Positions 55,511 to 64,000 of a DNA stretch of 64,000 nt are shown here, piece by piece (the first letter of the stretch is position 1; each line of letters opens with the position of its first letter). Under the pieces are notes generated by a model, which saw only the letters and a list, made by a program, of their open reading frames with translations, was not told where the DNA came from and did not search any database. Location of the stretch: positions 4,731,859 through 4,795,858 of the forward strand of contig NC_079914.1 in the NCBI RefSeq assembly GCF_024868665.1. Direction: 5' to 3'. This DNA is from Triplophysa rosa. Taxonomy: Eukaryota > Chordata > Actinopteri > Cypriniformes > Nemacheilidae. The position numbers and the translations under genes are program-made.

Positions 55511-56648
55511 ATGACTTCAAAATTTGAATTAGATAAGTTCGCGATCAAACCTTCAGTACATCAGTTAAATATTTGTCGCAAAGATGATTTGTTTATGATC
55601 GCGGATTTATATCAAATCCAGATTACTCGCAGTGCTAGGAAACCGGACATTAAAGAAGTGATTTATAAGCATCTGGTTGAACGTGGCGTTTTGTCTGATG
55701 AAGGAGAGGGTGAAGCAGGTGTTGCAGGTCAACTGTCAGCTTCCGTAGGGAAGGGGGAGGAACCCAAACCTGCGGAGTTAACTAGAATGGATCCCGCTAA
55801 CTTTCCTTCACCTAGTGATCCTTTGCTGGCAAAATTGATCAAATTGAAAGAGCTGGAGTTGGAGTTTAGCAAAAAGCAATATCAGAGCCAACCGTTGCAT
55901 GTGCGCACAGTTGATCTTGAAACCCAGAGAGCAATCAGGCTCAAAGAGCTGGACCTGGAGCTAAAAACTAAACAACTTGTTCACCCCTCAGCTGCTGATA
56001 CGCCCAGCGTGGTTATGCCTGTATAACCGCCTAAGAATGCTTCCACTCCGAGTCCGATTCCTTCACTGCACTTTACAAGTAAGTGAACCTGAATTTGATA
56101 TAAGTAGACAAATTGCATTAGTTCCACTGTTTCGTGAGAGTGAAGTCGACACGTATTTTATGGTTTTTGAACGCATTGCCGCAACTTTAAAATGGCCACA
56201 GAGTATTTGGCCACTCCTGTTACAATGTAAACTCGTCGGGAAGGCACAGGAAGTCTGTTCCGCCTTAACACTTGAACAGAGCCTGAATTATGAGGTAATG
56301 AAAAATGCTGTGTTGCGCGCTTACGAGTTAGTTCCCGAAGCATACAGACAGAAATTCCGAAATCATGTAAAAACCACCAGTCAAACATTCGTTGAATTCG
56401 CAAGAGACAAAGCCAATTTTTTTGAGAAGTGGTGCACTGCAAAGAAGGTTAGTACGTTCGAGCAGTTAAAAGAGTTAATATTGTTGGAAGAGTTTAAGAA
56501 TGGTCTACCTGAGAAAGTTGTGATATACTTGAATGAGCAGAAAGTGTCTTCAATTTCTGAAGCCGCTGTTTTTGCGGATGAGTTTGTACTAACACATAAA
56601 GTAGTGTATCCAACAACCATGTGTTGCGGATCGTATCCGAAATTTTAA
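55511..56648 (+). pseudogene. Gag remnant with SCAN-like domain
   Basis: The first frame starts at the Met at 55511 ('MTSKFELDKFAIKPSVHQL', then 'ICRKDDLFMIADLYQI'), an N-terminal motif of SCAN-type Gag proteins, followed by an acidic linker and a Leu/Lys/Glu-rich probable coiled coil ('LIKLKELELEF', 'RLKELDLELKT'). It stops at 56026. The next frame (to 56648) carries the SCAN/capsid-like part: 'ESEVDTYFMVFERIAATLKW', 'VCSALTLEQSLNYEVMKNAV', 'LILLEEFKNGLPEKVVIYLN'. The vertebrate SCAN domain is thought to derive from such Gags. The protein would assemble the cytoplasmic particle. The frame break between halves means no full Gag. Confidence 0.85.
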
Positions 56649-56703
56649 AGATTCTCCGACAGTACCCAGAAATGCTTCAGGTGCTTTAAATGTGGAGAAC
56701 CGT

Positions 56704-56748
56704 GAATGTTTTTACTGTCATGAAGTTGGACACCTCATTGCCACCTGT
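56704..56748 (+). pseudogene. Gag zinc knuckle
   Basis: CX2CX4HX4C motif encoded by 'ECFYCHEVGHLIATC', out of frame with the preceding Gag segment. It would bind element RNA. Confidence 0.85.
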
Positions 56749-56810
56749 CCCACGCTAAAACGTAAAACTAGCAAGAAAACAAACACTTATAAAAGTGTTG
56801 CATTAGTGGA

Positions 56811-57299
56811 GTGTCCTATATTCTCCCCGAGCCAGAAATTCTAGATACATCCACTGAATCTGCATTTAGGCCATTTATTTTTGATGGTATGGTGTGGTTT
56901 AGCAAAGCAAACTCTGAAATGAAAAAGGTTCGCATCCTCCGTGATACTGGTGCCTCTCAGTCCATAATATTGGGAAGTGTGCTGCCATTTTCAGAGCAGT
57001 CAAGCTGTGGTTCCAGTGTATTAGTGCAAGGCATTGACCTCTCAGTAGTTAAAATTCCTTTACACAATGTCTATTTGTATTCTGGAATTATTTCTGGGAA
57101 AGTTAAACTGTCAGTTCGGGAGGAGTTACTTGTTAAAGGTGTAGCGCTTATACTTGGAAATGACCTAGCAGGTAACAAAGTTTTTTGCTTACCTGAAGTT
57201 ATAGATGTTCCTGATGTACATTATGAAGATGAGTTACAGGAAGAGTTTCCTGATGTGTTTAGCACATGTGTGGTGACCCGAGCTCAAGCTCAGAAATGA
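56811..57299 (+). pseudogene. Retropepsin-like aspartic protease remnant
   Basis: The catalytic motif DTGAS lies near residue 45 ('ILRDTGASQSIIL', about 56937-56975). The flap and second strand follow, with the 'VALILGNDLAGNKV' motif typical of retrotransposon proteases. The protease would mature Gag and Pol. The frame ends at 57299 in a stop. Confidence 0.85.
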
Positions 57300-57541
57300 G
57301 AAGACACTGTAGATTTGTCAAATACCTTTTTGTGTAATAACTACTCTGCTGAGATGGAAGAAAAAGTTGATTCAGTTGAAGTAAAAATTTGCGCACTTCC
57401 TAGTGATGATTTGCCATTTGGAAAAACCATGTTAATTGACAACGTGCCGATCAAACTCTGTGTTCCTGTGTTGCAGCTGCTGTCGAGTTGAACGTTTTGC
57501 CAGAGCATTGAGTTGCCTATTTCGTTGACGACGGCTTCCTT
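57300..57541 (+). pseudogene. Pol linker, degraded
   Basis: Links protease and integrase. Weak open segments carry multiple stops in all frames; this is expected of a polyprotein linker that has decayed. Confidence 0.5.
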
Positions 57542-58447
57542 ATGCGCAAGTGGTCTCATCATCATGCCACCGATGAATGGGGTACCACTTTTCAAGTTGT
57601 AGTTCCAAAACCCTTTCGAGAGCAAGTTTTGAGTGTAGCACATGACCATGAACTTTCTGGACATGTAGGAGTTCGAAAAACTTATGATTGTTTGTTGAAA
57701 CATTTCTTCTGGCCTTCAATGAAATCTGATGTTTCTAAATTCTGTAAGTCATGTCATGCATGTCAGTTATCTGGCAAACCCAATCAAGTTATTCCCCCAG
57801 CCCCATTGAAGCCGATACCAGCTATTGGTGAACCCTTTGAGCGCGTATTGATGGATTGTGTTGGGCCATTGCCCAAAACCAAATCCGGAAATTCCTACTT
57901 GTTAACGCTGATGTGTGCATCGACCAGGTATCCTGAAGTGATACCTCTGCGTTTACTTAAAGCTCATGCAATTGTCAAAGCGATCGTCAAATTCTACACT
58001 ACCTTTGGGGTGCCGAAATTGATCCTATCTGATCAAGGAACAAATTTCATGTCTAAAGTGTTTGCCAAAGTCATAAAAAAATTAAACATCAAACATCAAG
58101 TATCTAGTGCGTATCACCCTCAGTTTCAAGGTGCCATCGAGCGGTTCCATCAAACTCTCAAATCTATGCTCCGAACTTTTTGTGTAGAACAAGAAAAAGA
58201 ATGGGATGAAGAAATCCCACTGTTATTATTTGCCATTCGTACTACGACTCAAGCTTCCCTTGGTTTCAGTCCTTCAGAGTTGATCTTTGGACACACTGTG
58301 CGTGGTCCATTGAAGATTTTGCAGGAACAAATCCTTTTGTCCGACCATCTCTCACCTACTAGGAACATTTTAGATCATATTAGTAAGTTTCGCGAACGAC
58401 TGCATCAGTTGTGGAAACTGGAAAAACGCTCGCTTGGGTCTGCATAA
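57542..58447 (+). pseudogene. Integrase, nearly intact open frame
   Basis: 301-codon open frame. An HHCC zinc domain comes first ('HDHELSGHVGVRKTYDC', 'CKSCHAC'), then the DDE core: Asp in 'VLMDCVGPLP', Asp in 'LILSDQGTNF', Glu in 'FQGAIERFHQT', with 35 residues between the last Asp and the Glu. The core ends with 'ASLGFSPSELIFGHTVRGPL'. It would join the DNA copy to host DNA. The frame ends in a stop at 58447 and the C-terminal module continues in another frame. It lies upstream of RT, which is the notable feature. Confidence 0.92.
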
Positions 58448-59017
58448 GTCCAAATGAAGATTCGGTATGATCAAAACGCTGTCTAGCGCTCCTTCCAAGT
58501 TGGTGATAACGTTCTCGTGTTACTTCCAGTGGTTGGTTCAGCGCTCCAAGCGAAATTCACCGGTCCCTATGAGATTAAAGAGAATATGAGTGATACTGAT
58601 TATGTGGTTTACACCCCCGAGCGTAGGCGAAAATCACGTGTCTGTCATATCAATATGCTGAAGGCATACGTTGCACGCTCTGAGGTTAAGACCTCGGTCC
58701 TTACTGTTGCTCCAGTAGTTGTACCACCCTCCGAATATTCACCAGAAATCGATGGATTGAAAATGAATAGTGCCACATTTACCTCTGCTCGTTTGTCCAA
58801 TTCAGAAACGTTATCTCACTTATCTATGTCTGCCCAGGCTGATATCAAAAATGTGATTAAGAGATATCCTAATTTGTTTGGTGATTTACCCACCACTACA
58901 CAAGTATTAACACATGACATTGATGTTGGTTCGCATGCTCCCATCACACGACGGGCTTATCGTGTTAATCCACTCAAGAGAGAATTGATGAGGCAAGAAA
59001 CACAGTATCTACTGTAA
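58448..59017 (+). pseudogene. Integrase C-terminal (GPY/F-like) module and linker
   Basis: Frame 58517-59017 has 'AKFTGPYEIKENMSDTDYVV' and 'RVCHINMLKAY', a GPY/F-type module that follows the integrase core. It is then joined to a linker with 'LPTTTQVLTHDIDVGS' and 'RRAYRVNPLKRELM', the usual lead-in to Ty3/Gypsy RT. A stop at 58484-58486 and a change of frame separate it from the core. Confidence 0.85.
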
Positions 59018-59023
59018 CATAAC

Positions 59024-60198
59024 TTGGCAGTCCCTAGTTCTAGCCCATGGTGTTCCCCATGTCTTCTTGTTCCCAAGCCAGACGGTGCTTCAAGGTTCTG
59101 TACAGATTACAGAAAGGTAAATGCATTAACCAAAGCTGATTCCTATCCTATGCCGCGCATGGAGGATTGCGTAGACCGTGTGGGAAATGCTAAATTTGTG
59201 ACCAAACTCGACCTGCTTAAGGGTTATTGGCAGGTGCCGTTTACAGAGCGTGCATCTGAAATTTCTGCCTTTGCTCTCCTGATGTCTTCCTACAATATCA
59301 GGTTATGCCTTTTGGCCTTAGAAATGCGGGAGCTACCTTTCAAAGATTAATGTCTCAGGTGTTATCTAATGTTTCTAAGTGTGAGGCTTATTTAGATGAT
59401 GTTGTCTGCTTTGATGATACTTGGGAAGATCATCTTAAGAGCATAGATGAAGTTTTCAATCGTTTCTCTGATGCTAATCTTACCTTGAATCTAGCTAAAT
59501 GTGAGTTTGGTTGTGTTACAGTCACATATCTAGGTAAAGAAGTCGGTAGTGGTCAAGTTCGTCCTCTGAATTCAAAGATCCAGGCTATCCTCGAATTTCC
59601 AGTCCCGAAAACTAGGAGAGAACTTCGGCGATTCCTCGGTATTACAGGTTATTATCGCTGTTTTTATAGAAATTTTTCTGTTGTTGCTAATCCTCTCACA
59701 GGGTTACTCCGAAAAGCGGTTTCTTTTAAGTGGACTCCTGAATGTCAGTCTGCTTTTGAAGCTCTGAAAACTTTGCTCTGTAGTGCTCCCGTGCTGGTTG
59801 CCCCTCATTTTGGAAAACCGTTTCTTTTAGAAGTTGATGCCAGTTGTACAGGCGTCGGGGCTGTTTTATTACAGACTGGAGAAAATGGTTTGAATCATCC
59901 AATCAGTTTCTTCTCGAAAAAGTTTCTCAAACATCAACTGAACTACAGTACTATAGAAAAAGAAGCCCTTGCTTTAATCCTCGCCTTGCAACACTTTGAA
60001 GTGTATATAGGTTCAAGTGTACAACCCGTTACTATTTTTACGGATCATAACCCTCTAACCTTTCTTCAACAAATGTCAAATGCTAATCATCGTTTAATGC
60101 GATGGTCTCTGATCTGTCAAGGTTACAACTTGCAAATATGTCACAAGAAAGGTATTGAGAATGTTATTGCTGATTCTCTGTCCCGTGTAAATATGTAA
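59024..60198 (+). pseudogene. Reverse transcriptase and RNase H
   Basis: Frame 59024-59350 holds RT fingers and palm: 'SSPWCSPCLLVPKPDG', 'RFCTDYRKVNALT', and the first catalytic Asp in 'TKLDLLKGYWQVP'. A frameshift near 59275-59305 moves to frame 59305-60198 with 'MPFGLRNAGATFQRLM', catalytic 'AYLDDVVCF', 'TYLGKEVGSGQVRP' and 'RRFLGITGYYRCF'. RNase H follows ('LLEVDASCTGVGAVL', 'LNYSTIEKEALALILAL', 'IFTDHNPLTFLQ', 'NVIADSLSRVNM'). All main catalytic motifs survive, so only a few changes inactivate it. It ends at 60198, shortly before the polypurine tract. Confidence 0.92.
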
Positions 60199-60211
60199 AA
60201 CATTGTTTTAT

Positions 60212-60226
60212 TTTTTTGGGTGGGGG
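60212..60226 (+). promoter_or_regulatory. Polypurine tract
   Basis: T-run followed by 'gggtggggg' directly before the 3' LTR start TGTTAGAACC; primes plus-strand synthesis in LTR retrotransposons. Confidence 0.7.
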
Positions 60227-60979
60227 TGTTAGAACCTTGATAAAGTCTATGCATCTGTGAATGGTGTTTTTTTGTATGTATCTTGATCTCTGTTCGCGTG
60301 TGTAGACGTGTTTGTGTTCCAGATGGGTGTGGCCTCTGTTTACCAGCTGGAGATGGTGATTGGTCCTACTGTGCACAGGCCACGCATATAAAGACGGCCC
60401 CAAACGCTTACCAAGGGCCTTTGAGCCTCGCTGACTTGTGTTTCGCTAGCATTCTGGTAGCCTAATTTCTGCTATTGTTGATATCTTCGACGTCGTTAAT
60501 TGTGAGTGTTGTACCAGAGAGTTATATTCTGAGACATGAATCGGTGGAGTGTTTATTATTGTACTTTAAATCTTGAATCTCCTGTTATCTGAATGTTGTC
60601 TGCTTTTACTACGATTTGAATGCTAATTCTGTTTTATGTACACTCTGAAACTTTGTAAATAACTGTAAATATTCTTGTATATACTAAATTGCCAAATTAA
60701 GGGACGTAGGGGGTTAGACGCCATTTTGTTTATATACATCTTTTTTGTCACTTTGTTTATGGTTGAGGGAGGTAGGTAAGTTGATTGGTATTTTGTTTTC
60801 TTCATTTAGGTTTGAGGTTATTTAGTTTTCAAACAAAATGATTTTTTTGTTTATTGTTTTGGCCTTGTCTGCCTCTGAAGAGATTCCCTTTGAAAAGAAA
60901 AGAAAATTGTTTATTTGGCAACTTTTTGGTGTGAAAATATTCCTTTTTCTGTTACGGCTTACCCCTAGAGGTCGTAACA
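60227..60979 (+). repeat. 3' LTR
   Basis: Begins TGTTAGAACC after the polypurine tract. The proposed end is GTCGTAACA at 60979, giving TGTTA/TAACA inverted ends. A TATA-like 'catataaag' lies at about 60385-60393. Positions 60436-60770 match the 5' LTR. The right limit is inferred, because the 5' LTR lacks this part and no target duplication can be checked. Confidence 0.7.
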
Positions 60980-62405
60980 AGGGCGATATATCCCGTTTGG
61001 AACGCACCGACTGTGTTCACCAATTTTAGTGAGTTTTAGTGTACCAAGTTTAGTGGTACATTAATAATATATTGTTGTAAGGTCCAGACAAAAAAAAACA
61101 TGATCCGGAAATTGTCTTTGGACTCTTGGGTTCACTTACAAAAATGAGCCACAGTTAAACTTTAGTAACCACTACGGGTTTTAATGCTGTAAAATAACAA
61201 CAGTAACCACAAATATAGTCCTATTATAGTCTCACAAAAATATCTATAGTATAACCATGATATTTGTTGGAAAATTGCAGTGATGTTTAAAAAAGATTTA
61301 AATGCTACACTTTTACTATAAACCTAATGTTGAAACTGATTGCATTATCAATGTAAGAATCGTTTTGAGCACTAGCAGCAGCTGTTGTTAAGAAATGACT
61401 CGAGAGCCAGCACGATTGCATTACTGTACTATTTGTGCCTTGGGATTACCACAAAAACCTAGCACACACAATACCGCTTGCATTTGTTGTGTGTGGATGT
61501 CACTAAAATACCTCTAGAGTGCCTGCTATTATGCACCTGTGCAGTATCTAGAATTCTCTCTCACACCCGACACACGCCTCAGTCACATTACACTCAGATT
61601 CACTGGTAAGCACAGTGAAGTGTGGACGTGTGTGGTGGTGAATGACTCGCATTCTCCTCTGGCACTGACTATCTCTCATGGCTGTCCGCACATGAGACAC
61701 AAGTACAGGTGGACGCTATAATTGACCGAAGCCAGGTACAATAAATCATTCCCATAAAACAATTTATAGCTGTTTACCAGAGACAAATCAAGTTCACGTC
61801 AAAAGGAAGATGCCAACCATACAGGCATAAAAAAGGAACAATATAAAGAGCTCCACTCCATTGTTCCCATCACACACCAACCAAATAAAACCAGTTGCAC
61901 TCTACAAAATGTATTGTCATTCGCTCATCTTCATGTACTTTTAAACAAGTATGACCTTCCTGAATTACATGACTCTTGTCTTTATTTTCAGTTTTATAAG
62001 ATGTATACATGTGTATACAAATGTAATTTTTATATTAAAATAAGAGGAGAGTTTGTTCTAAATTAAACAAATTACCTGCTCTCGCGGTTCTGTGATGTCA
62101 CACACCAATCGGTCTGCGCAGATTTTTATCTTGGGAGTAATATGAACATGATCTTTGTGTTTAATTTTAACATTTAATTTCAACTGCCGGTTCGTTAAAT
62201 TGTAAAAATATTTATTTCACCATAATAAATGTTTAGTTATTTCACCAACTGTACAGAATGTGTGTTTGCAATGTTTGGAACTATCGGAGGCTCCATGACG
62301 CGATTTCGCATATTCCGCGAGTGTCGTCACTCTCATATTCAACGGCTCTGTGTCTGGGCAACACAGCGTGAAGTCGAAAACACCCAGGTTTTATGCATCT
62401 TTTCC
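60980..62405. other. Unassigned AT-rich DNA
   Basis: No gene or complete repeat recognised. Short ORFs have no domains. Confidence 0.4.
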
Positions 62406-62408
62406 TTA

Positions 62409-63660
62409 GGCCACGTTTAAACGATGAAAGACGGAAAAGTTTCACGTACACATGACAGCGTTATCAAAACTGTCTGGATTTACACGGATAAAAACGCTGT
62501 AGTATGCACGCCAGGCCACTGGATGGCGATGTTGTTGTGTAAAGGAACAGGACGTGCCTTGGCATATTTATAAGGCAAAAGTAGTTGGCGAAAAAAAAAA
62601 TGTTGGTCGACGTAGCCTATATGTGTGTTTAAAGTCTGGCGAATGTAAATAGTGTGTCTCCGCTGGTCTTATTGGTGCAGCAAATCCACATTTTGCTGGG
62701 GAAACTTTAATACATAGTCGAGCAGCGAGAGCTCACAGTACGGGAAGCGGCCATATTGTTTTGGCTATACGCGCGCGTGACGTCAGCGGAAAATTCCGTC
62801 TTGCAGTTTACATGAGCTGTGTCTGGATTCTCCCCCTATCTCCTATATAGTGCACTATATCAGGTGTCCGCCATTTTGTAGTGTTGTCCGAATTCTGAGT
62901 GAACATTCCCTACATTCGTTAACTACTTTTTACCCACAATGCATTCTGATCAAGAGTGTACTCGTTCACTCATTATTTCCCATGATACAGCGCGAATCAA
63001 TCGTCGGATTAGAATCAACTGGTGGAGAGTGACGGTTAATGCCACAGATATCAGGTTAATGCCACGAATGCACGCTTATACTTTGTTCTTGTTGACAGTT
63101 ATTTTCTACTTTTTGAGAATAAACAGATTAAATAAATGTATAGACAGTGGTGCTTTATTTTAAATATATTAAATAATTGTATTAAACGTAATAAATGTAA
63201 TAAAATAAACGTGGCAAACAGTTGTTTTTTCTCTTTATAAAAAAACGAATACAAAAACGTGACAAATAAAGTAAAAATTTACTTTTTTAACCATTTTATT
63301 AAACATTCCATAAAGCCATACAGGTGCATTATAAGCGTTATGACGAATGTCATAACAGTAGGCTACTATCAGACACGGGTTAAATTACGTCAGTGTCCGA
63401 AATCTTTCACTCATTTTCATTCACTTCTTCCCCATATAGTGGACTATTTATCATTCGCTATATAGGGAATAGGGAATGAGTAAACAAGTGAGAGAATTCA
63501 GACGCAGCTATGGAAACGAAAAAGGCGGCGTTTTCAAGAGACCCGTCTTCAAAAGTTTGCGTGTTCAGTCCCCCAAACACCGTTTCCGTCTAAACGAACG
63601 GCCAAGACGCATACATTTTATTGCGTTTTCAGTTGAAAACGGTCTCGTGTAAACGGCCCC
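62409..63660. mobile_element. TIR element with ggcc(g)tttaaacg ends, host of a nested element
   Basis: The left end 'ggccacgtttaaacg' and right end 'cgtgtaaacggcccc' are imperfect inverted repeats flanked by TTA (62406-62408 and 63661-63663), a TWA site as used by PIF/Harbinger. Inner inverted phrases concern 'aaaacgctgtagtatgc' and 'aagacgcatacattttattg'. No transposase. A second TIR element lies inside. Confidence 0.65.
62815..63509. mobile_element. Nested TIR element with agctgtgtctggattct ends
   Basis: Ends 'agctgtgtctggattct' and 'agaattcagacgcagct' are inverted with two mismatches and flanked by ATG on each side (62812-62814 and 63510-63512). Subterminal 'tatagtgcactata' and 'tatagtggactat' mirror each other. 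AT-rich centre with no recognisable protein. Younger than the enclosing element. Confidence 0.72.
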
Positions 63661-63663
63661 TTA

Positions 63664-64000
63664 TAAATCGCATAGCAGCCATGCGATTACTAGTGTTTCT
63701 TGCATCAAAACAATTTTTGGTTATATGTAGGCCTATAAAACAATGAATATGTCAAACGGAAATACAACGAGTTCATGTTTAAAGCTGCATATGTCGCCTA
63801 CTTCATTCATTACAATAAAACATCTTACCTTTAAAAATGTCCAAACCGCCCCTTTCGTCTAGTGTTGTTCTGCACAGTTCTTCATATTATCTGTAACGCT
63901 GGCGCTGACTTTAAATGTTTAGAATCGCAATATCGGAAAGTCTGTTAGGACTCATTGTGCTTCTCAAGCAGGATTTTATTAGTTTATTTTATTTAGAAAA
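63664..64000. other. Unassigned DNA to window end
   Basis: No gene or repeat recognised. Confidence 0.4.

Larger units (their letters stand above)
55063..60979 (+). mobile_element. Ty3/Gypsy retrotransposon with integrase before RT (Gmr1-type)
   Basis: About 5.9 kb. Order: partial 5' LTR, tRNA-Pro-like primer site, gag with SCAN-like domain and zinc knuckle, aspartic protease, integrase, GPY/F-like module, reverse transcriptase, RNase H, polypurine tract, 3' LTR. The integrase precedes RT, the reverse of ordinary Ty3/Gypsy and the diagnostic order of the Gmr1 group of deuterostome Gypsy elements. Several stops and frameshifts break it. LTR overlap regions differ at roughly eight positions plus a 4-bp indel over 335 bp, so it is not very old. 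Confidence 0.9.

Noticed and set aside
56158..56620. Minus-strand ORFs over the Gypsy Gag
   Set aside because: Shadows of the plus-strand Gag frames.

Overview
The window is vertebrate nuclear DNA, most likely from a cyprinid-type teleost fish. It is AT-rich and contains no bacterial-style gene packing. It holds a tRNA-derived SINE of the kind common in cyprinids, L2-type LINE fragments, Tc1, hAT-like, Kolobok-like and DIRS elements, solo LTRs and many short terminal-inverted-repeat (TIR) elements. The species call is inference. I found no intact host protein-coding gene, rRNA, tRNA gene or CRISPR array. Almost every long ORF belongs to, or is a shadow of, a transposable element.

Layout. 0-4.5 kb: largely unique DNA with a (TA)n run, a two-unit tandem repeat, a SINE (minus) and a small TIR element. 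4.5-10.1 kb: a GC-rich island that is a DIRS1-like tyrosine-recombinase retrotransposon (minus strand, 4653-9960) inserted into a solo LTR (4510-10134) that still has its 5-bp target duplication. 10-19 kb: unique DNA plus TTAA-flanked elements, one carrying a THAP-domain ORF, and a 1.9-kb element ending in CAGGGCTCTAGA. 19-21.4 kb: decayed L2-type LINE (plus). 21.5-31 kb: short repeats in unique, conserved-looking non-coding DNA. 31.7-33.3 kb: 3' end of a second L2-type LINE (minus). 35.4-39.5 kb: nested repeats, a solo LTR and a chain of exon-like blocks. 40-49.5 kb: many TIR elements and a second solo LTR of the same family. 49.7-51.3 kb: a Tc1-like element rebuilt as a 635-bp-arm palindrome. 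52.6-54.0 kb: a decayed Tc1-like element whose second catalytic Asp reads Gly. 54.1 kb: a hAT-type MITE with a perfect 8-bp target duplication. 55.1-61.0 kb: a Ty3/Gypsy retrotransposon with integrase ahead of reverse transcriptase (Gmr1-type order). 62.4-63.7 kb: two nested TIR elements.

What ties it together is nesting. The DIRS element sits inside an LTR, TTAA elements sit inside older TIR elements, and a solo LTR sits inside a probable gene-fragment-bearing repeat. Preserved target duplications allow insertion order to be read in several places. Long repeat-free stretches of even composition between the elements (for example about 29.4-30.4, 34.6-35.1, 39.9-40.4 and 47.9-48.6 kb) look like conserved non-coding or regulatory DNA of a gene-poor interval. 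That is a candidate call only, because no alignment could be run.
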